64,000 nucleotides of DNA from Oerskovia sp042887685 (GTDB lineage: Bacteria > Actinomycetota > Actinomycetes > Actinomycetales > Cellulomonadaceae). Position 1 is the first letter of the stretch, and every line of letters begins with the position of its first letter. Location of the stretch: positions 117,693-181,692 of the forward strand of contig NZ_JBHVOS010000006.1 in the NCBI RefSeq assembly GCF_042887685.1. Reading direction: 5' to 3'. The notes under the pieces were generated by a model. That model was not told the DNA's origin. It searched no databases and saw only the letters and a program-made list of their open reading frames with translations. The position numbers and the translations under genes are program-made. Of this stretch, positions 43,246 through 53,542 are shown piece by piece.

Positions 43246-44538
43246 ATGTCCGACCCCACCGTGGCACCACCACGCCCCCGCACGGCCCGAGAGAGAGCGG
43301 TATCCCGCGACCTCCGGCAGGCCCGCGTCGCCGTCGCGGCCCTGTTCTTCACGAACGGCGCGATCTTCGCCAACCTCTTCCCCGAGTACCCCGCGATCAA
43401 GGCCGAGCTCGGGCTCAGCAACGCCCAGTACGGGCTCGCGATCGCGGCGTTCCCCACGGGAGCGCTCGTCGCGGGCCTCGCCGCAGGGGTCCTCGTCAGG
43501 CGCCTGCGCTCGTCACGCGTCGCGGTGGCCGGAACCGTCCTCACCGGTACCGGCGTCCTGGCCGCGGGGCTGTCCTCGACCTGGACCATGCTCGCGGTCG
43601 GGCTCCTGCTCGCAGGAGCCATGGACGCGATCACCGACGTCGCCCAGAACGCCCACGGCCTGCGGGTCCAGCGCCGCTACGGCCGGTCGATCCTGAACTC
43701 GTTCCACGCGGTGTGGAGCATCGGGGCGGTCACGGGCGGGCTCATGGGTGCGGGGGCCGTCGCGATCGGCATGTCGCGCGGTCTGCACCTGGGCCTGTCG
43801 GCCCTGGTCTTCGCGGTCGTCGCCCTCTCGTGCTACCGCTTCCTGCTGCCCGGACCCGAGGACGGGGACCGGGCCGCGGCGGGTGCGAGCACGGGCACCG
43901 TCAGCGAGGAGGTCGCCGCCCACGGCTCCGCGGGGACGGTCGAGACCGTTCGCCCCTCGCGCCTCCCGGGCCTCCTCGTCCGCGTCGGGACGCTCGCCGC
44001 CCTGGTCCTGATCGCCGCATCAGGCTCGGTCGTGGAGGACTCGGGCAGCACCTGGGCGGCCGTCTACCTCTCGCAGTCGTTGGACGCCCCGCTCTCGCAC
44101 GCGGCGTTCGGCTTCGTCGCCCTGACCGGCGCCCAGTTCGTCGGCCGTCTCGTCGGAGACCGGGTCGTCGACCGGTTCGGGCAGCGCGCCGTGGCCCGCT
44201 CGGGCGGCGCCCTGGTCGCGCTCGGCATGGGGCTGGCCCTGGCCTTCCCGACCGCGCCCGGCACGATCGCGGGGTTCGCCGCGGCGGGGCTCGGCATCGC
44301 GACCCTGGTCCCTGCTGCCATGCACGGGGCCGACGAGCTTCCCGGGCTGCGGCCCGGGACAGGGCTGGCGGTCGTGAGCTGGCTCATGCGGATCGGCTTC
44401 CTGCTCTCGCCGCCGCTCGTCGGCCTCGTCGCCGACCACGCCTCGCTCCGGGCAGGGCTCCTGGTGGTCCCGGTGGCCGGGCTGGTCGTGGTGCTCGCCT
44501 CCCAGGTCCTCGACACGCGCCGCGCCGTCCGGGCCTGA
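43246..44538 (+). CDS. MFS transporter, probably controlled by the DeoR gene upstream
   Basis: The 430-residue protein has 12 predicted helices and a central cytosolic loop of about 40 polar residues. FTNGAIFANLFPEYPAIKAELGLSNAQYGLAIAAFPTG is the N-terminal pattern of the YbjJ/FucP-like branch. There is no signal peptide. Position after a DeoR regulator suggests import or export of a sugar or related compound; the direction and substrate are unknown. ATG 43246 has GAGAGGG upstream at acceptable spacing. Confidence 0.87.
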   Translation: MSDPTVAPPRPRTARERAVSRDLRQARVAVAALFFTNGAIFANLFPEYPAIKAELGLSNAQYGLAIAAFPTGALVAGLAAGVLVRRLRSSRVAVAGTVLTGTGVLAAGLSSTWTMLAVGLLLAGAMDAITDVAQNAHGLRVQRRYGRSILNSFHAVWSIGAVTGGLMGAGAVAIGMSRGLHLGLSALVFAVVALSCYRFLLPGPEDGDRAAAGASTGTVSEEVAAHGSAGTVETVRPSRLPGLLVRVGTLAALVLIAASGSVVEDSGSTWAAVYLSQSLDAPLSHAAFGFVALTGAQFVGRLVGDRVVDRFGQRAVARSGGALVALGMGLALAFPTAPGTIAGFAAAGLGIATLVPAAMHGADELPGLRPGTGLAVVSWLMRIGFLLSPPLVGLVADHASLRAGLLVVPVAGLVVVLASQVLDTRRAVRA

Positions 44539-44596
44539 CACCACGCCGCCGGGCAACGGCTCGTGCGGCGCCCGGGGCACCGGGGCACGGCGAACA

Positions 44597-44625
44597 CGAG
44601 GGGCCCGACGGCGTCGGGCCCCTCG
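44597..44625. terminator. Terminator between MFS and acetyltransferase genes
   Basis: CGAGGGGCCCGAC (44597-44609) and GTCGGGCCCCTCG (44613-44625) form a perfect 13-bp stem with a 3-nt loop between convergent genes. Confidence 0.8.
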
Positions 44626-44644
44626 CACGTGCGGTCCGCGACGC

Positions 44645-45274
44645 TCAGGCGCCGTCGAGCGGCAGGCCCGCCGCGACCGCGGCGCGGTCCTGGTCGTCGA
44701 CCGGGCGCACCACGCGGCAGGGCGAGCCGACCGCGACCACGCGCGGCGGGACGTCGCGCGTCACGACGCTGCCCGCACCGATGACCGAGCCCGCGCCGAT
44801 CGTGACCCCGGGCAGGATCACGACGTTCGAGCCGATCCAGACGTCGTCCCCGATGTGCACGGGCAGCGAGAACTGCGTCCCGCCGCGACGGGCCTCGGGC
44901 GAGAGGGGGTGCCCGGCTGTGGCGATCGTGACGTGGGGGGCGAACATGACCCGGTCGCCGACGTGGATGTCGGCGTCGTCGACCAGCACCAGGTCGAAGT
45001 TGGCGTAGACGTGGTCCCCGAGGTGCACGTGCGACCCGTAGGACACGCTCAGCGGCGGCTCGATCCACACGCCCTCGCCGATCGACCCGAACAGCTCGCC
45101 CAGGATGGCGGCACGCTCGGCGACCTGGCTCGGGCGCGAGTGGTTGAAGTCGTACGCGAGCTCCTTGCCCGCGACCCGCTCGGCCTCGAGCTGCTCGAGG
45201 CCGTCCCCGAAGTCCACGTAGGGCTCGCCCGTGTTCATGCGTGCGCGGACGGAGCGGTACTGCTCGGTGGTCAT
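44645..45274 (-). CDS. Maltose/galactoside O-acetyltransferase (LacA/Maa family)
   Basis: The 209-residue enzyme moves acetyl from acetyl-CoA to a sugar hydroxyl. The N-terminal Maa cap (YRSVRARMNTGEPYVDFGDGLEQLEAERV) precedes a left-handed beta-helix of hexapeptide repeats (VHLGDHVYANFDLVLVDDADI... VWIGSNVVILPGVTIGAGSVIGAGS). The catalytic His lies in FAPHVTIATAGHPLSP. ATG 45274 follows AGGAGA. It is divergent from the TetR gene with a perfect palindrome between them. Confidence 0.92.
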   Translation of the reverse strand: MTTEQYRSVRARMNTGEPYVDFGDGLEQLEAERVAGKELAYDFNHSRPSQVAERAAILGELFGSIGEGVWIEPPLSVSYGSHVHLGDHVYANFDLVLVDDADIHVGDRVMFAPHVTIATAGHPLSPEARRGGTQFSLPVHIGDDVWIGSNVVILPGVTIGAGSVIGAGSVVTRDVPPRVVAVGSPCRVVRPVDDQDRAAVAAGLPLDGA

Positions 45275-45306
45275 CGTCGTCTCCTGGTCGTTCGGTGGTC
45301 GTCGCA

Positions 45307-45341
45307 CGCTACCGGTCGGTAGCGCGGGTCGCGCATAGGAT
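45307..45341. promoter_or_regulatory. TetR operator and leaderless -10 between acetyltransferase and TetR genes
   Basis: CGCTACCG (45307-45314), GT, CGGTAGCG (45317-45324) is a perfect 18-bp palindrome. TAGGAT (45336-45341) is the -10 of the TetR gene, 6 nt before its GTG. The operator is placed to control both divergent genes. Confidence 0.7.
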
Positions 45342-45347
45342 CGTCGG

Positions 45348-45920
45348 GTGGCGAGGGACGGGGTGTACGCGAAGGGGCGGCTCAAGCGTGAGGAGATCCT
45401 CGACGTCGCGCTCGAGGTCTTCGCCGACGAGGGCTACCGCGGCACGAGCCTGCGGACCATCGCGGCACGCTGCGGCCTGACGGTCGCGGGTGTCATGCAC
45501 TACTTCGACTCGCGCGAGGACCTGCTCACCCAGGTGATCGTGCGCCGTGACCAGACGGGCCGTCCCATCTATCACGACGCTCCCCGCACGCTCGCCGACA
45601 ACCTCCGGGGCAACGCCGAGCGTCCCGGGCTGGTCGAGCTCTTCGTGTCCCTCTCGGCGGCGGCGCACGACCGCGAGCACCCTGCCCACGAGGTCCTGGC
45701 CCATCGTTACGCGGGTCTGCGGGCCACGCTGCGCGAGGACGTGGTCGCCCGGCAGGAGGCCGGCGAGCTCCCCGCCCACCTGGACCCCGAGGCGCTCGCG
45801 CGCCTGATCATCGCGACGGCCGACGGCGCGCAGCTCCAGTGGATGGTCGACGACGAGGCCAGGCTCGAGGGCCCGCTGAGCACGCTGCTGTACGACGTCC
45901 TGGGACTTCCGCGCCCCTGA
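45348..45920 (+). CDS. TetR-family regulator
   Basis: The 190-residue protein has a TetR HTH at residues 12-60 (REEILDVALEVFADEGYRGTSLRTIAARCGLTVAGVMHYFDSREDLL) and a helical C-terminal ligand domain (LYDVLGLPRP end). It lies divergent from the acetyltransferase and upstream of, in line with, the GH3 gene 170 bp further on. GTG 45348 is leaderless. Its likely targets are the acetyltransferase, itself and perhaps the glucosidase. Confidence 0.9.
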   Translation: MARDGVYAKGRLKREEILDVALEVFADEGYRGTSLRTIAARCGLTVAGVMHYFDSREDLLTQVIVRRDQTGRPIYHDAPRTLADNLRGNAERPGLVELFVSLSAAAHDREHPAHEVLAHRYAGLRATLREDVVARQEAGELPAHLDPEALARLIIATADGAQLQWMVDDEARLEGPLSTLLYDVLGLPRP

Positions 45921-46090
45921 TCCTCGACGGGCCGCGGGCCCGTGCGCACGACTCACCCTCGCTGCCCTCCTCGGCCGCCACGACAATTACCTATCAGTGT
46001 ATGGTTTTCTCGAACCGCTCGCGGGCGACCCCGACGCCCCGGGCCTCCGCGAACCCGCGCCACCGTCGTCGTCTCCGAAGGGACCCGCAC

Positions 46091-48385
46091 ATGTCCGCCC
46101 GCCTGCCCTACCAGGACCCCACGCTGCCCGTCCCCGAACGCGTCGCCGACCTCGTCGGGCGCATGACGCTCCCGGAGAAGGTCGGGCAGATGATGCAGCT
46201 CAACGCGGCCGACGGCGTCGAACGGCTCGTGAACGAGGTGCACGTCGGCTCCATCCTGCACACGTCCCCCGAGAACGCCCTCCTCGCGCACGAGCTCACC
46301 GCGCGCAGCCGCCTGCAGATCCCGCTCCTCGTCGCCGAGGACTGCATCCACGGGCACTCGTTCTGGCACGGCGCGACGATCTACCCGACCCAGCTCGGCA
46401 TGGCCGCGACCTGGAGCCCCGAGCTCCTCGAGCGCGTCGCCCGGGCCACCGCGGTCGAGGTCGCCGCGACGGGCATCCACTGGACCTTCTCCCCCGTGCT
46501 GTGCATCACGCGCGACCTGCGCTGGGGCCGCGTGAGCGAGACGTTCGGCGAGGACCCGTTCCTCATCGGCGAGCTCGCGTCCGCGATGGTCCGGGGCTAC
46601 CAGGGCGACGGGCTCGACGACCCCACGGCGATCCTCGCGACCGCCAAGCACTTCGCCGGCTACTCCGAGACCCAGGGCGGGCGCGACGCAACCGAGGCCG
46701 ACATCTCGCGCCGCAAGCTGCGCTCCTGGTTCCTCCCGCCGTTCGAGCGCGTCGCCCGCGAGGGCTGCCGGACCTTCATGCTGGGCTACCAGTCGATGGA
46801 CGGCGTGCCGATCACGGTCAACGAGTGGCTGCTCAGCGACGTGCTGCGCGGCGAGTGGGGATACACCGGCACGCTCGTCACGGACTGGGACAACGTGGGC
46901 CGCATGGTCTGGGAGCAGCACATCCAGCCCGACCACACCCACGCGGCCGCGGCAGCGGTGCGCGCCGGGAACGACATGGTCATGACCACGCCCCAGTTCT
47001 TCGAGGGCGCCCAGGAGGCCGTGCGCCAGGGCCTGCTCGACGAGGCGCGCCTCGACGCGGCCGTCGCCCGCATCCTCACGCTCAAGTTCGAGCTCGGCCT
47101 GTTCGAGAACCCTCGCCGCCCCGACCCCGAGCGCCAGGCCCAGGTCGTCGGCTCGTCCGAGCACACCGACCTCAACCTCGAGGTCGCACGCCGCTCGCTC
47201 GTGCTGCTCACGAACGACGGGACGCTCCCCCTCGGCGGCACGCTCGTCGCAGGACCGGACGGACGTGCGGTCGCCGCGAGCACCGACGCCCCGACCCGGC
47301 GGATCGCGGTCGTCGGACCCAACGCCGACGACCCGCACACCCAGCAGGGCGACTGGGCCGGGGCGTCCGGGCAGGTCGACTGGCTGCCCGACGGCCACCC
47401 GCGCGAGATGACCCAGACCGTCCTCGACGGCTTCCGGAACCACGTCCCCGCCGGCTGGGAGGTCACGCACGCACGCGGCGCCGACATCCTCACGCTCGTC
47501 CCGGACCCCGAGGGCGCCTTCTTCCCCGACGGGCAGCCGCGCCCCCAGGTCGTGCTGCCCGCCGAGCCCGACGCGGCCATGATCGCCGAGGCGGTCGCGG
47601 CCGCGCGCGACGCCGACCACGTCGTGGCCGTCGTCGGGGACAGGATCGAGCTCGTGGGCGAGGGCCGGTCCACCGCGACGCTCGACCTCGTGGGCGCCCA
47701 GGTCGCGCTCCTCGACGCCCTCGCCGCGACCGGCACCCCGCTGGTCGTCGTGGTCGTCGCCTCCAAGCCGCTCGTCCTGCCGCCCTCGGCGCGCGACGCC
47801 GCCGCGATCGTGTGGGCCGCCAACCCCGGCATGCGCGGAGGACGCGCGGTCGCGGAGCTCGTGCTCGGCCTGGTCGAGCCCTCCGGCCGCCTGCCCCTCT
47901 CCTTCGCCGAGCACGTCGGACAGCTCCCCGTCTACTACAACCAGCTCCCCGGCCAGCACGGGACCCGCTACGCCGACCTCACGCAGCGCCCGCCCTTCGC
48001 GTTCGGCGAGGGACTGAGCTACACGAGCGTCGAGTACTCGGCGCTGACGATCCCCCACGACGTGCTCGGTCTCGACGACACCGTGCACGCGCAGGTCACG
48101 GTCACGAACACGGGCGCACGGCCGACCCGCGAGACCGTCCAGGTGTACGTGCGGGACACGGTCACCTCGGTCACGTGGGCCGAGAAGGAGCTCAAGGCGT
48201 ACCGCCAGGTCGACCTCGCCCCGGGCGAGTCGGTCGTGGTCGACCTCGACGTCCCCGTCGCGGACTGCACCCTCGTCGACGCCCAGGGCCGGCGCGTCGT
48301 CGAGCCGGGCGCGTTCGAGCTGCGCGTCGGCCCGTCGTCGCGCGACGAGGTGCTGCTCGTGGCCGGTTTCACCGTCAAGGGCTGA
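46091..48385 (+). CDS. GH3 beta-glucosidase, cytoplasmic
   Basis: The 764-residue GH3 enzyme cleaves terminal beta-linked sugars from oligosaccharides. The N-terminal TIM barrel carries KHFAGYSETQGGRD and the nucleophile Asp265 in LVTDWDNVG; the second alpha/beta domain (after about residue 380) and a C-terminal fibronectin-III-like domain (HAQVTVTNTGARPTRETVQVYVRD) follow. There is no signal peptide, so it likely acts on imported oligosaccharides. ATG 46091 is preceded by GAAGGGA. The promoter region has an AT-rich patch (45983-46012) unlike its surroundings. Confidence 0.95.
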   Translation: MSARLPYQDPTLPVPERVADLVGRMTLPEKVGQMMQLNAADGVERLVNEVHVGSILHTSPENALLAHELTARSRLQIPLLVAEDCIHGHSFWHGATIYPTQLGMAATWSPELLERVARATAVEVAATGIHWTFSPVLCITRDLRWGRVSETFGEDPFLIGELASAMVRGYQGDGLDDPTAILATAKHFAGYSETQGGRDATEADISRRKLRSWFLPPFERVAREGCRTFMLGYQSMDGVPITVNEWLLSDVLRGEWGYTGTLVTDWDNVGRMVWEQHIQPDHTHAAAAAVRAGNDMVMTTPQFFEGAQEAVRQGLLDEARLDAAVARILTLKFELGLFENPRRPDPERQAQVVGSSEHTDLNLEVARRSLVLLTNDGTLPLGGTLVAGPDGRAVAASTDAPTRRIAVVGPNADDPHTQQGDWAGASGQVDWLPDGHPREMTQTVLDGFRNHVPAGWEVTHARGADILTLVPDPEGAFFPDGQPRPQVVLPAEPDAAMIAEAVAAARDADHVVAVVGDRIELVGEGRSTATLDLVGAQVALLDALAATGTPLVVVVVASKPLVLPPSARDAAAIVWAANPGMRGGRAVAELVLGLVEPSGRLPLSFAEHVGQLPVYYNQLPGQHGTRYADLTQRPPFAFGEGLSYTSVEYSALTIPHDVLGLDDTVHAQVTVTNTGARPTRETVQVYVRDTVTSVTWAEKELKAYRQVDLAPGESVVVDLDVPVADCTLVDAQGRRVVEPGAFELRVGPSSRDEVLLVAGFTVKG

Positions 48386-48417
48386 GGCGAGCGACCCGGG
48401 CGACCCCGACCGGGACG

Positions 48418-48462
48418 CGACGAAGGGCCCGACGGCGCGTGACGCCGTCGGGCCCTTCGTCG
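48418..48462. terminator. Strong terminator between GH3 and Nudix genes
   Basis: A perfect 19-bp stem (48418-48436 with 48444-48462) and 7-nt loop, lying between convergent genes. Confidence 0.85.
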
Positions 48463-48481
48463 CAGTGCTGCGGTCCGCGCC

Positions 48482-49126
48482 TCAGGCGCGAGGGTCTCCC
48501 CCGCGCCGCTCCGGCCACGGGCTGTCGGCCGGGCGCAGGGCGGACCAGCCGGTCGCGCGCGCCGCGGCGACCGCCAGGACCCCGACGACGGCCGACGGGT
48601 TGTGCAGGTCCCCCGCGAGGACCGCGGACACGGCCTCGTCGAGAGGCACCCAGCGCAGCTCCATGCCCAGCTCCTCGGCCTCGCGCTCGTGGCGCTCGGC
48701 CTCGGGGACCGGCGACAGGTCGCGTGCGAGGAACACCCGCAGGGCCTCGTTGCTGCCGCCAGGCGACGTGTAGTAGTCCACCAGCACGTCCCAGCGCGCG
48801 GCGCGCAGGTCCGCCTCCTCGAGCAGCTCGCGGGCGGCCGCGGCCTGCGCGTCCTCCCCGTCAACGTCGAGCAGACCGGCCGGCGGCTCCCACAGCTCGC
48901 GCCGCACCGGGTGCCGGTACTGGTGCAGCAGCAGGACCCGCTCGTCCTCGTCGAGCACGACGATCGCGACCGCACCGGGGTGGTCGACGAACTCGCGCGT
49001 CACGACGCCGCCCTCGCCCAGGTCCACGGACTCCGAGCGCAGGTCGAAGATGCGGCCCGCGTGCAGGACGCGCGCCTCGCCGACGTCCCGGGAGACCGGG
49101 ACGTCGGCGAGCGGGCGGACGCTCAC
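48482..49126 (-). CDS. ADP-ribose pyrophosphatase-like Nudix hydrolase
   Basis: The 214-residue enzyme contains the full Nudix box GLLDVDGEDAQAAAARELLEEADL (residues about 83-106), with the REL-LEE catalytic core. The N-terminal part and PPAGLLD fit the NudF/ADP-ribose hydrolase group. Its GTG lies 1 nt after the pyrG stop, so it is coupled to pyrG. The pair pyrG-Nudix is also found in mycobacteria (Rv1699-Rv1700). Terminal Pro/Arg-rich tail present. Confidence 0.9.
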   Translation of the reverse strand: MSVRPLADVPVSRDVGEARVLHAGRIFDLRSESVDLGEGGVVTREFVDHPGAVAIVVLDEDERVLLLHQYRHPVRRELWEPPAGLLDVDGEDAQAAAARELLEEADLRAARWDVLVDYYTSPGGSNEALRVFLARDLSPVPEAERHEREAEELGMELRWVPLDEAVSAVLAGDLHNPSAVVGVLAVAAARATGWSALRPADSPWPERRGGDPRA

Positions 49127-49127
49127 G

Positions 49128-50804
<1,677 letters not shown>

Positions 50805-50812
50805 GGAACTCC

Positions 50813-50818
50813 ATCCTA
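50813..50818 (-). promoter_or_regulatory. -10 of pyrG
   Basis: TAGGAT lies 8 nt before the GTG start, within the 121-bp gap after the MurJ-like gene, so pyrG probably has its own promoter. Confidence 0.45.
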
Positions 50819-50925
50819 ACAGTGACTCGTCGGGGCCGCTCCGGATCCGGGGGTCCGCGACCGTGGGATGACTCTCAGTCGGGCTGTTCGCCCTCCAGTC
50901 TGCGCCCGGCGGGCGGGTACCGCTC

Positions 50926-52596
50926 TCAGGCGTCCGGGCTCGTGCCTGCAGGTGCAGTACCCTGCCCGCGCCGTACCAGCCCGACGACGGACGACCGGTC
51001 CGCGACGAACGCCAGGCCGACCACGACGAGGGCCGCCAGGACGGCGACCCCCACGCCCACCGCGAGCGCCACCGCGACGTGCGCGTCGTCGGGCAGCACG
51101 AGCGCGCTGAGGACACGCCCCGCGGCGCCGCCGAGCACCACGCCCAGGGTCACGACGGCGACCGTGCGCGGCACGCCCGCCACCGCCTCCGGGCCCGCGT
51201 GACGACGCACCGCGAGCAGGAGCAGGAGGCCCGCGACCGTCATGCCCACCGCGGTCGCGAGGCCGAGGAGACCCAGCACCCGCACCTGGTCGCCCTCGCC
51301 GAGGACCGCGGGGCCCACGACCGCCAGCACGGCGACGACGCCCCACCCCGTCGCCGTCGCGACCACGGCCGCACGCTGCCGGTCCAGGACGTAGAGCGCG
51401 CGCGACAGGTGCAGGATGAGGGCGAAGCCCACGATGCCCGGCGCCATGGCAGCCGTGGCCGTGCCCAGGCCCTCGACCGATGATCGGGTCACGACGTCGA
51501 AGACCGACTCGACCGCGGCCGAGGCCGCCACGAGCGCCGCCACACCCACCCCCGACACCAGGAGCAGGGTGCGTGTCGTCGACGCCAGCAGCCTGTCGAA
51601 GAGCTCGCGGCTCCCCTGGGCCACGTGCTCGGCCAGGCGAGGGAACGCGCTCGTGGCGAGCGGGAACGCGAGCACCGCGTACGGCAGCAGGTAGACCTGC
51701 TGCGCGTAGAAGTATGTCGGGAACGTCGCCTCGGGTCCGGAGGTGTTCGCTGCGTACATCGCCGCGAGCACCGAGACCTGCTGCGCGACGAGCGCCCCGA
51801 CCCCGGCGAACGCCAGGTTGCGGGCACGGACGCCCTCGCCGCCGGGAAAGCGCAGGGTCGGGCGCAGCCGGGTGCCGGTGCGTGCGACGGGCAGGACGAG
51901 CGGCAGGGCCAGCGCCGCGACCCCGAGCGTCGTCCCCCAGCCCAGCCAGGCGATCGCGCTCGACGACAGCGCCGCCACGTCGTTCTGGTCCCCGCCCGCC
52001 ATGCCCGCGAACACCAGGTACACCCCGATGACCACGAGGCTCGAGACGAGCGGCGCGAAGGCCTGCCAGAAGAAGCGCTTGTGCGCCTGGAGGATCCCGC
52101 CGAGGATCACGGCGAACCCGTACATCGGGATCTGCAGGGCGAACACGCGCACGAACAACGCCGTGACGTCGACCAGATCGGGGTGCGTGTCCATCAGCAC
52201 GTACGCGATCGGGTACGCCAGCGCGGCGAGGAGAGCGCCCAGCGGGACCAGGACCAGGAGGGTCCATCCGAGCAGCGCCGAGGCGATCCTCGAGACGTCG
52301 ACGCGGGCACCCCGCGCGATGGGGCCTGCGAGCAGCGGGACGACCGCGCCGGCCAGCGCGCCACCGGCCGCGACCTCGAACAGGACGTTCGGCAGGATGT
52401 TGGCCGACGTGTACGCCGTCCCGATGCCCTCGGTGCCGACCGCCGACGCCATGACGAGCGAGCGGGCGAAGCCCACGAGACGGCTCGCGATCGTGACGAC
52501 CGTGATCATGAGCGCCGCACCCGCGAGCGTCTGCGTGCCCGCGCGCAGCCGGGAGCCGCGTGCGGGTCGTGGCGCGGTCTCCGGACCCGGCGTCAC
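50926..52596 (-). CDS. MurJ/MviN-family lipid flippase-like protein
   Basis: The 556-residue protein has about 14 membrane helices and belongs to the MOP superfamily. MITVVTIASRLVGFARSLVMASAVG at the N-terminus and ANILPNVLFEVAAGGALAGAVVPLL are typical MurJ sequences. MurJ proteins flip lipid II or related lipid-linked glycans. A dedicated lipid II flippase may lie elsewhere, so this could be a paralogue for another substrate. GTG 52596 is 5 nt after the stop of the MraY-like gene; translation is likely coupled. Confidence 0.85.
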   Translation of the reverse strand: MTPGPETAPRPARGSRLRAGTQTLAGAALMITVVTIASRLVGFARSLVMASAVGTEGIGTAYTSANILPNVLFEVAAGGALAGAVVPLLAGPIARGARVDVSRIASALLGWTLLVLVPLGALLAALAYPIAYVLMDTHPDLVDVTALFVRVFALQIPMYGFAVILGGILQAHKRFFWQAFAPLVSSLVVIGVYLVFAGMAGGDQNDVAALSSSAIAWLGWGTTLGVAALALPLVLPVARTGTRLRPTLRFPGGEGVRARNLAFAGVGALVAQQVSVLAAMYAANTSGPEATFPTYFYAQQVYLLPYAVLAFPLATSAFPRLAEHVAQGSRELFDRLLASTTRTLLLVSGVGVAALVAASAAVESVFDVVTRSSVEGLGTATAAMAPGIVGFALILHLSRALYVLDRQRAAVVATATGWGVVAVLAVVGPAVLGEGDQVRVLGLLGLATAVGMTVAGLLLLLAVRRHAGPEAVAGVPRTVAVVTLGVVLGGAAGRVLSALVLPDDAHVAVALAVGVGVAVLAALVVVGLAFVADRSSVVGLVRRGQGTAPAGTSPDA

Positions 52597-52601
52597 CTCG
52601 T

Positions 52602-53537
52602 TCAAGCCGGCGTGTCCAGACCGGACCGCGACGGGTCGGTGGCCGCTGCGGAGGCTGCGGAGGCTGTGGGCGCCGCGGCGGCGGGCGCCGCCGGGGCGGG
52701 CGCCGGACGGCGGCCCCACTGGTCCACGCGACGCAGCACGTCGTTGCCGTCGATGATCTTCGAGAAGCTGACCTTCTCGCTCGCGACGTTGAGGCCCAGG
52801 ATGCCGGCGAGCGCGAGCAGCCGGACGGCCCGCGGCGCACCGAACGCGATCTGCGTGCCGACCAGCGCGCCGAGCGCGTTCGCGCCCCCGTCACCGAGCA
52901 TGTCGCGCTCGCCCAGGTCGCCGGGCGCGGCCGCGGCTGCGGCGCCGAGCACCGCGCCCGACGTCGCCCCCACGGGCGTCGCCGCGAGCGGGACCGCCAG
53001 GGCGGCACCCGCCTTGAGCGCGCGCCCGGGACGAAGGTCCAGGAGGTTGAAGAGGTTGGCGCTGAGCGCGACGATCGAGCCGTTGACCGCGACGTCCGTC
53101 AGGTACCCGAGGGTCGAGCCCGTCCTGCGCGTGCCGACGAAGGCCGCGGTGAGCGACGTCGTCCCGATCCCGAGGACCTTGAGGCCCCCCGTGGTGACGC
53201 GGCCCTCGAGCAGCGCGCCGACGTGCCCCTTGATGCCCTTGGTCCGCGTGGACGTGTCCTCGGCGAGGTCGTCGACCAGCCCGAAGGCTCCCCCGCCCGC
53301 CGTCGCCAGCGCGGCCGCGGTCCGGGTACGAGCGTCCGGCCCCGCGACGAGAGCCCCCGCCACGAGGCCCGCGGCGACCGCAGGGCCCTCGAGCAGGCTG
53401 ATGGGCTCCCCCCGGTGGTTGGTCCGGGTCCAGCGTTCCGGGCCGCCGGGCGGGTTCGAGTCGAGGATCGCGCGCGTGGTCGCGGTGGTCGCGGCCGACG
53501 TGATCGCGGTTCCCACCGCGCGCCAGAACGTGCCCAT
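52602..53537 (-). CDS. Divergent MraY/WecA-like (PNPT superfamily) membrane protein
   Basis: The 311-residue product has about eight hydrophobic segments. Three motifs of polyprenyl-phosphate sugar-1-phosphate transferases appear in order: the Asp pair in GLVDDLAED (89-90), ANLFNLLDLRPGRALK (160-175), aligned with the Asn/Asp loop of MraY, and MLGDGGANALGALVG (213-227), aligned with MGDxGSLxLG. The canonical DGLDGLA after the second motif is replaced by LRPGR, so activity cannot be assumed. It lies between steB and the MurJ-like gene with gaps of 5 nt. ATG 53537. Expected to act on a lipid-linked sugar if active. Confidence 0.7.
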   Translation of the reverse strand: MGTFWRAVGTAITSAATTATTRAILDSNPPGGPERWTRTNHRGEPISLLEGPAVAAGLVAGALVAGPDARTRTAAALATAGGGAFGLVDDLAEDTSTRTKGIKGHVGALLEGRVTTGGLKVLGIGTTSLTAAFVGTRRTGSTLGYLTDVAVNGSIVALSANLFNLLDLRPGRALKAGAALAVPLAATPVGATSGAVLGAAAAAAPGDLGERDMLGDGGANALGALVGTQIAFGAPRAVRLLALAGILGLNVASEKVSFSKIIDGNDVLRRVDQWGRRPAPAPAAPAAAAPTASAASAAATDPSRSGLDTPA

Positions 53538-53542
53538 GCGCG

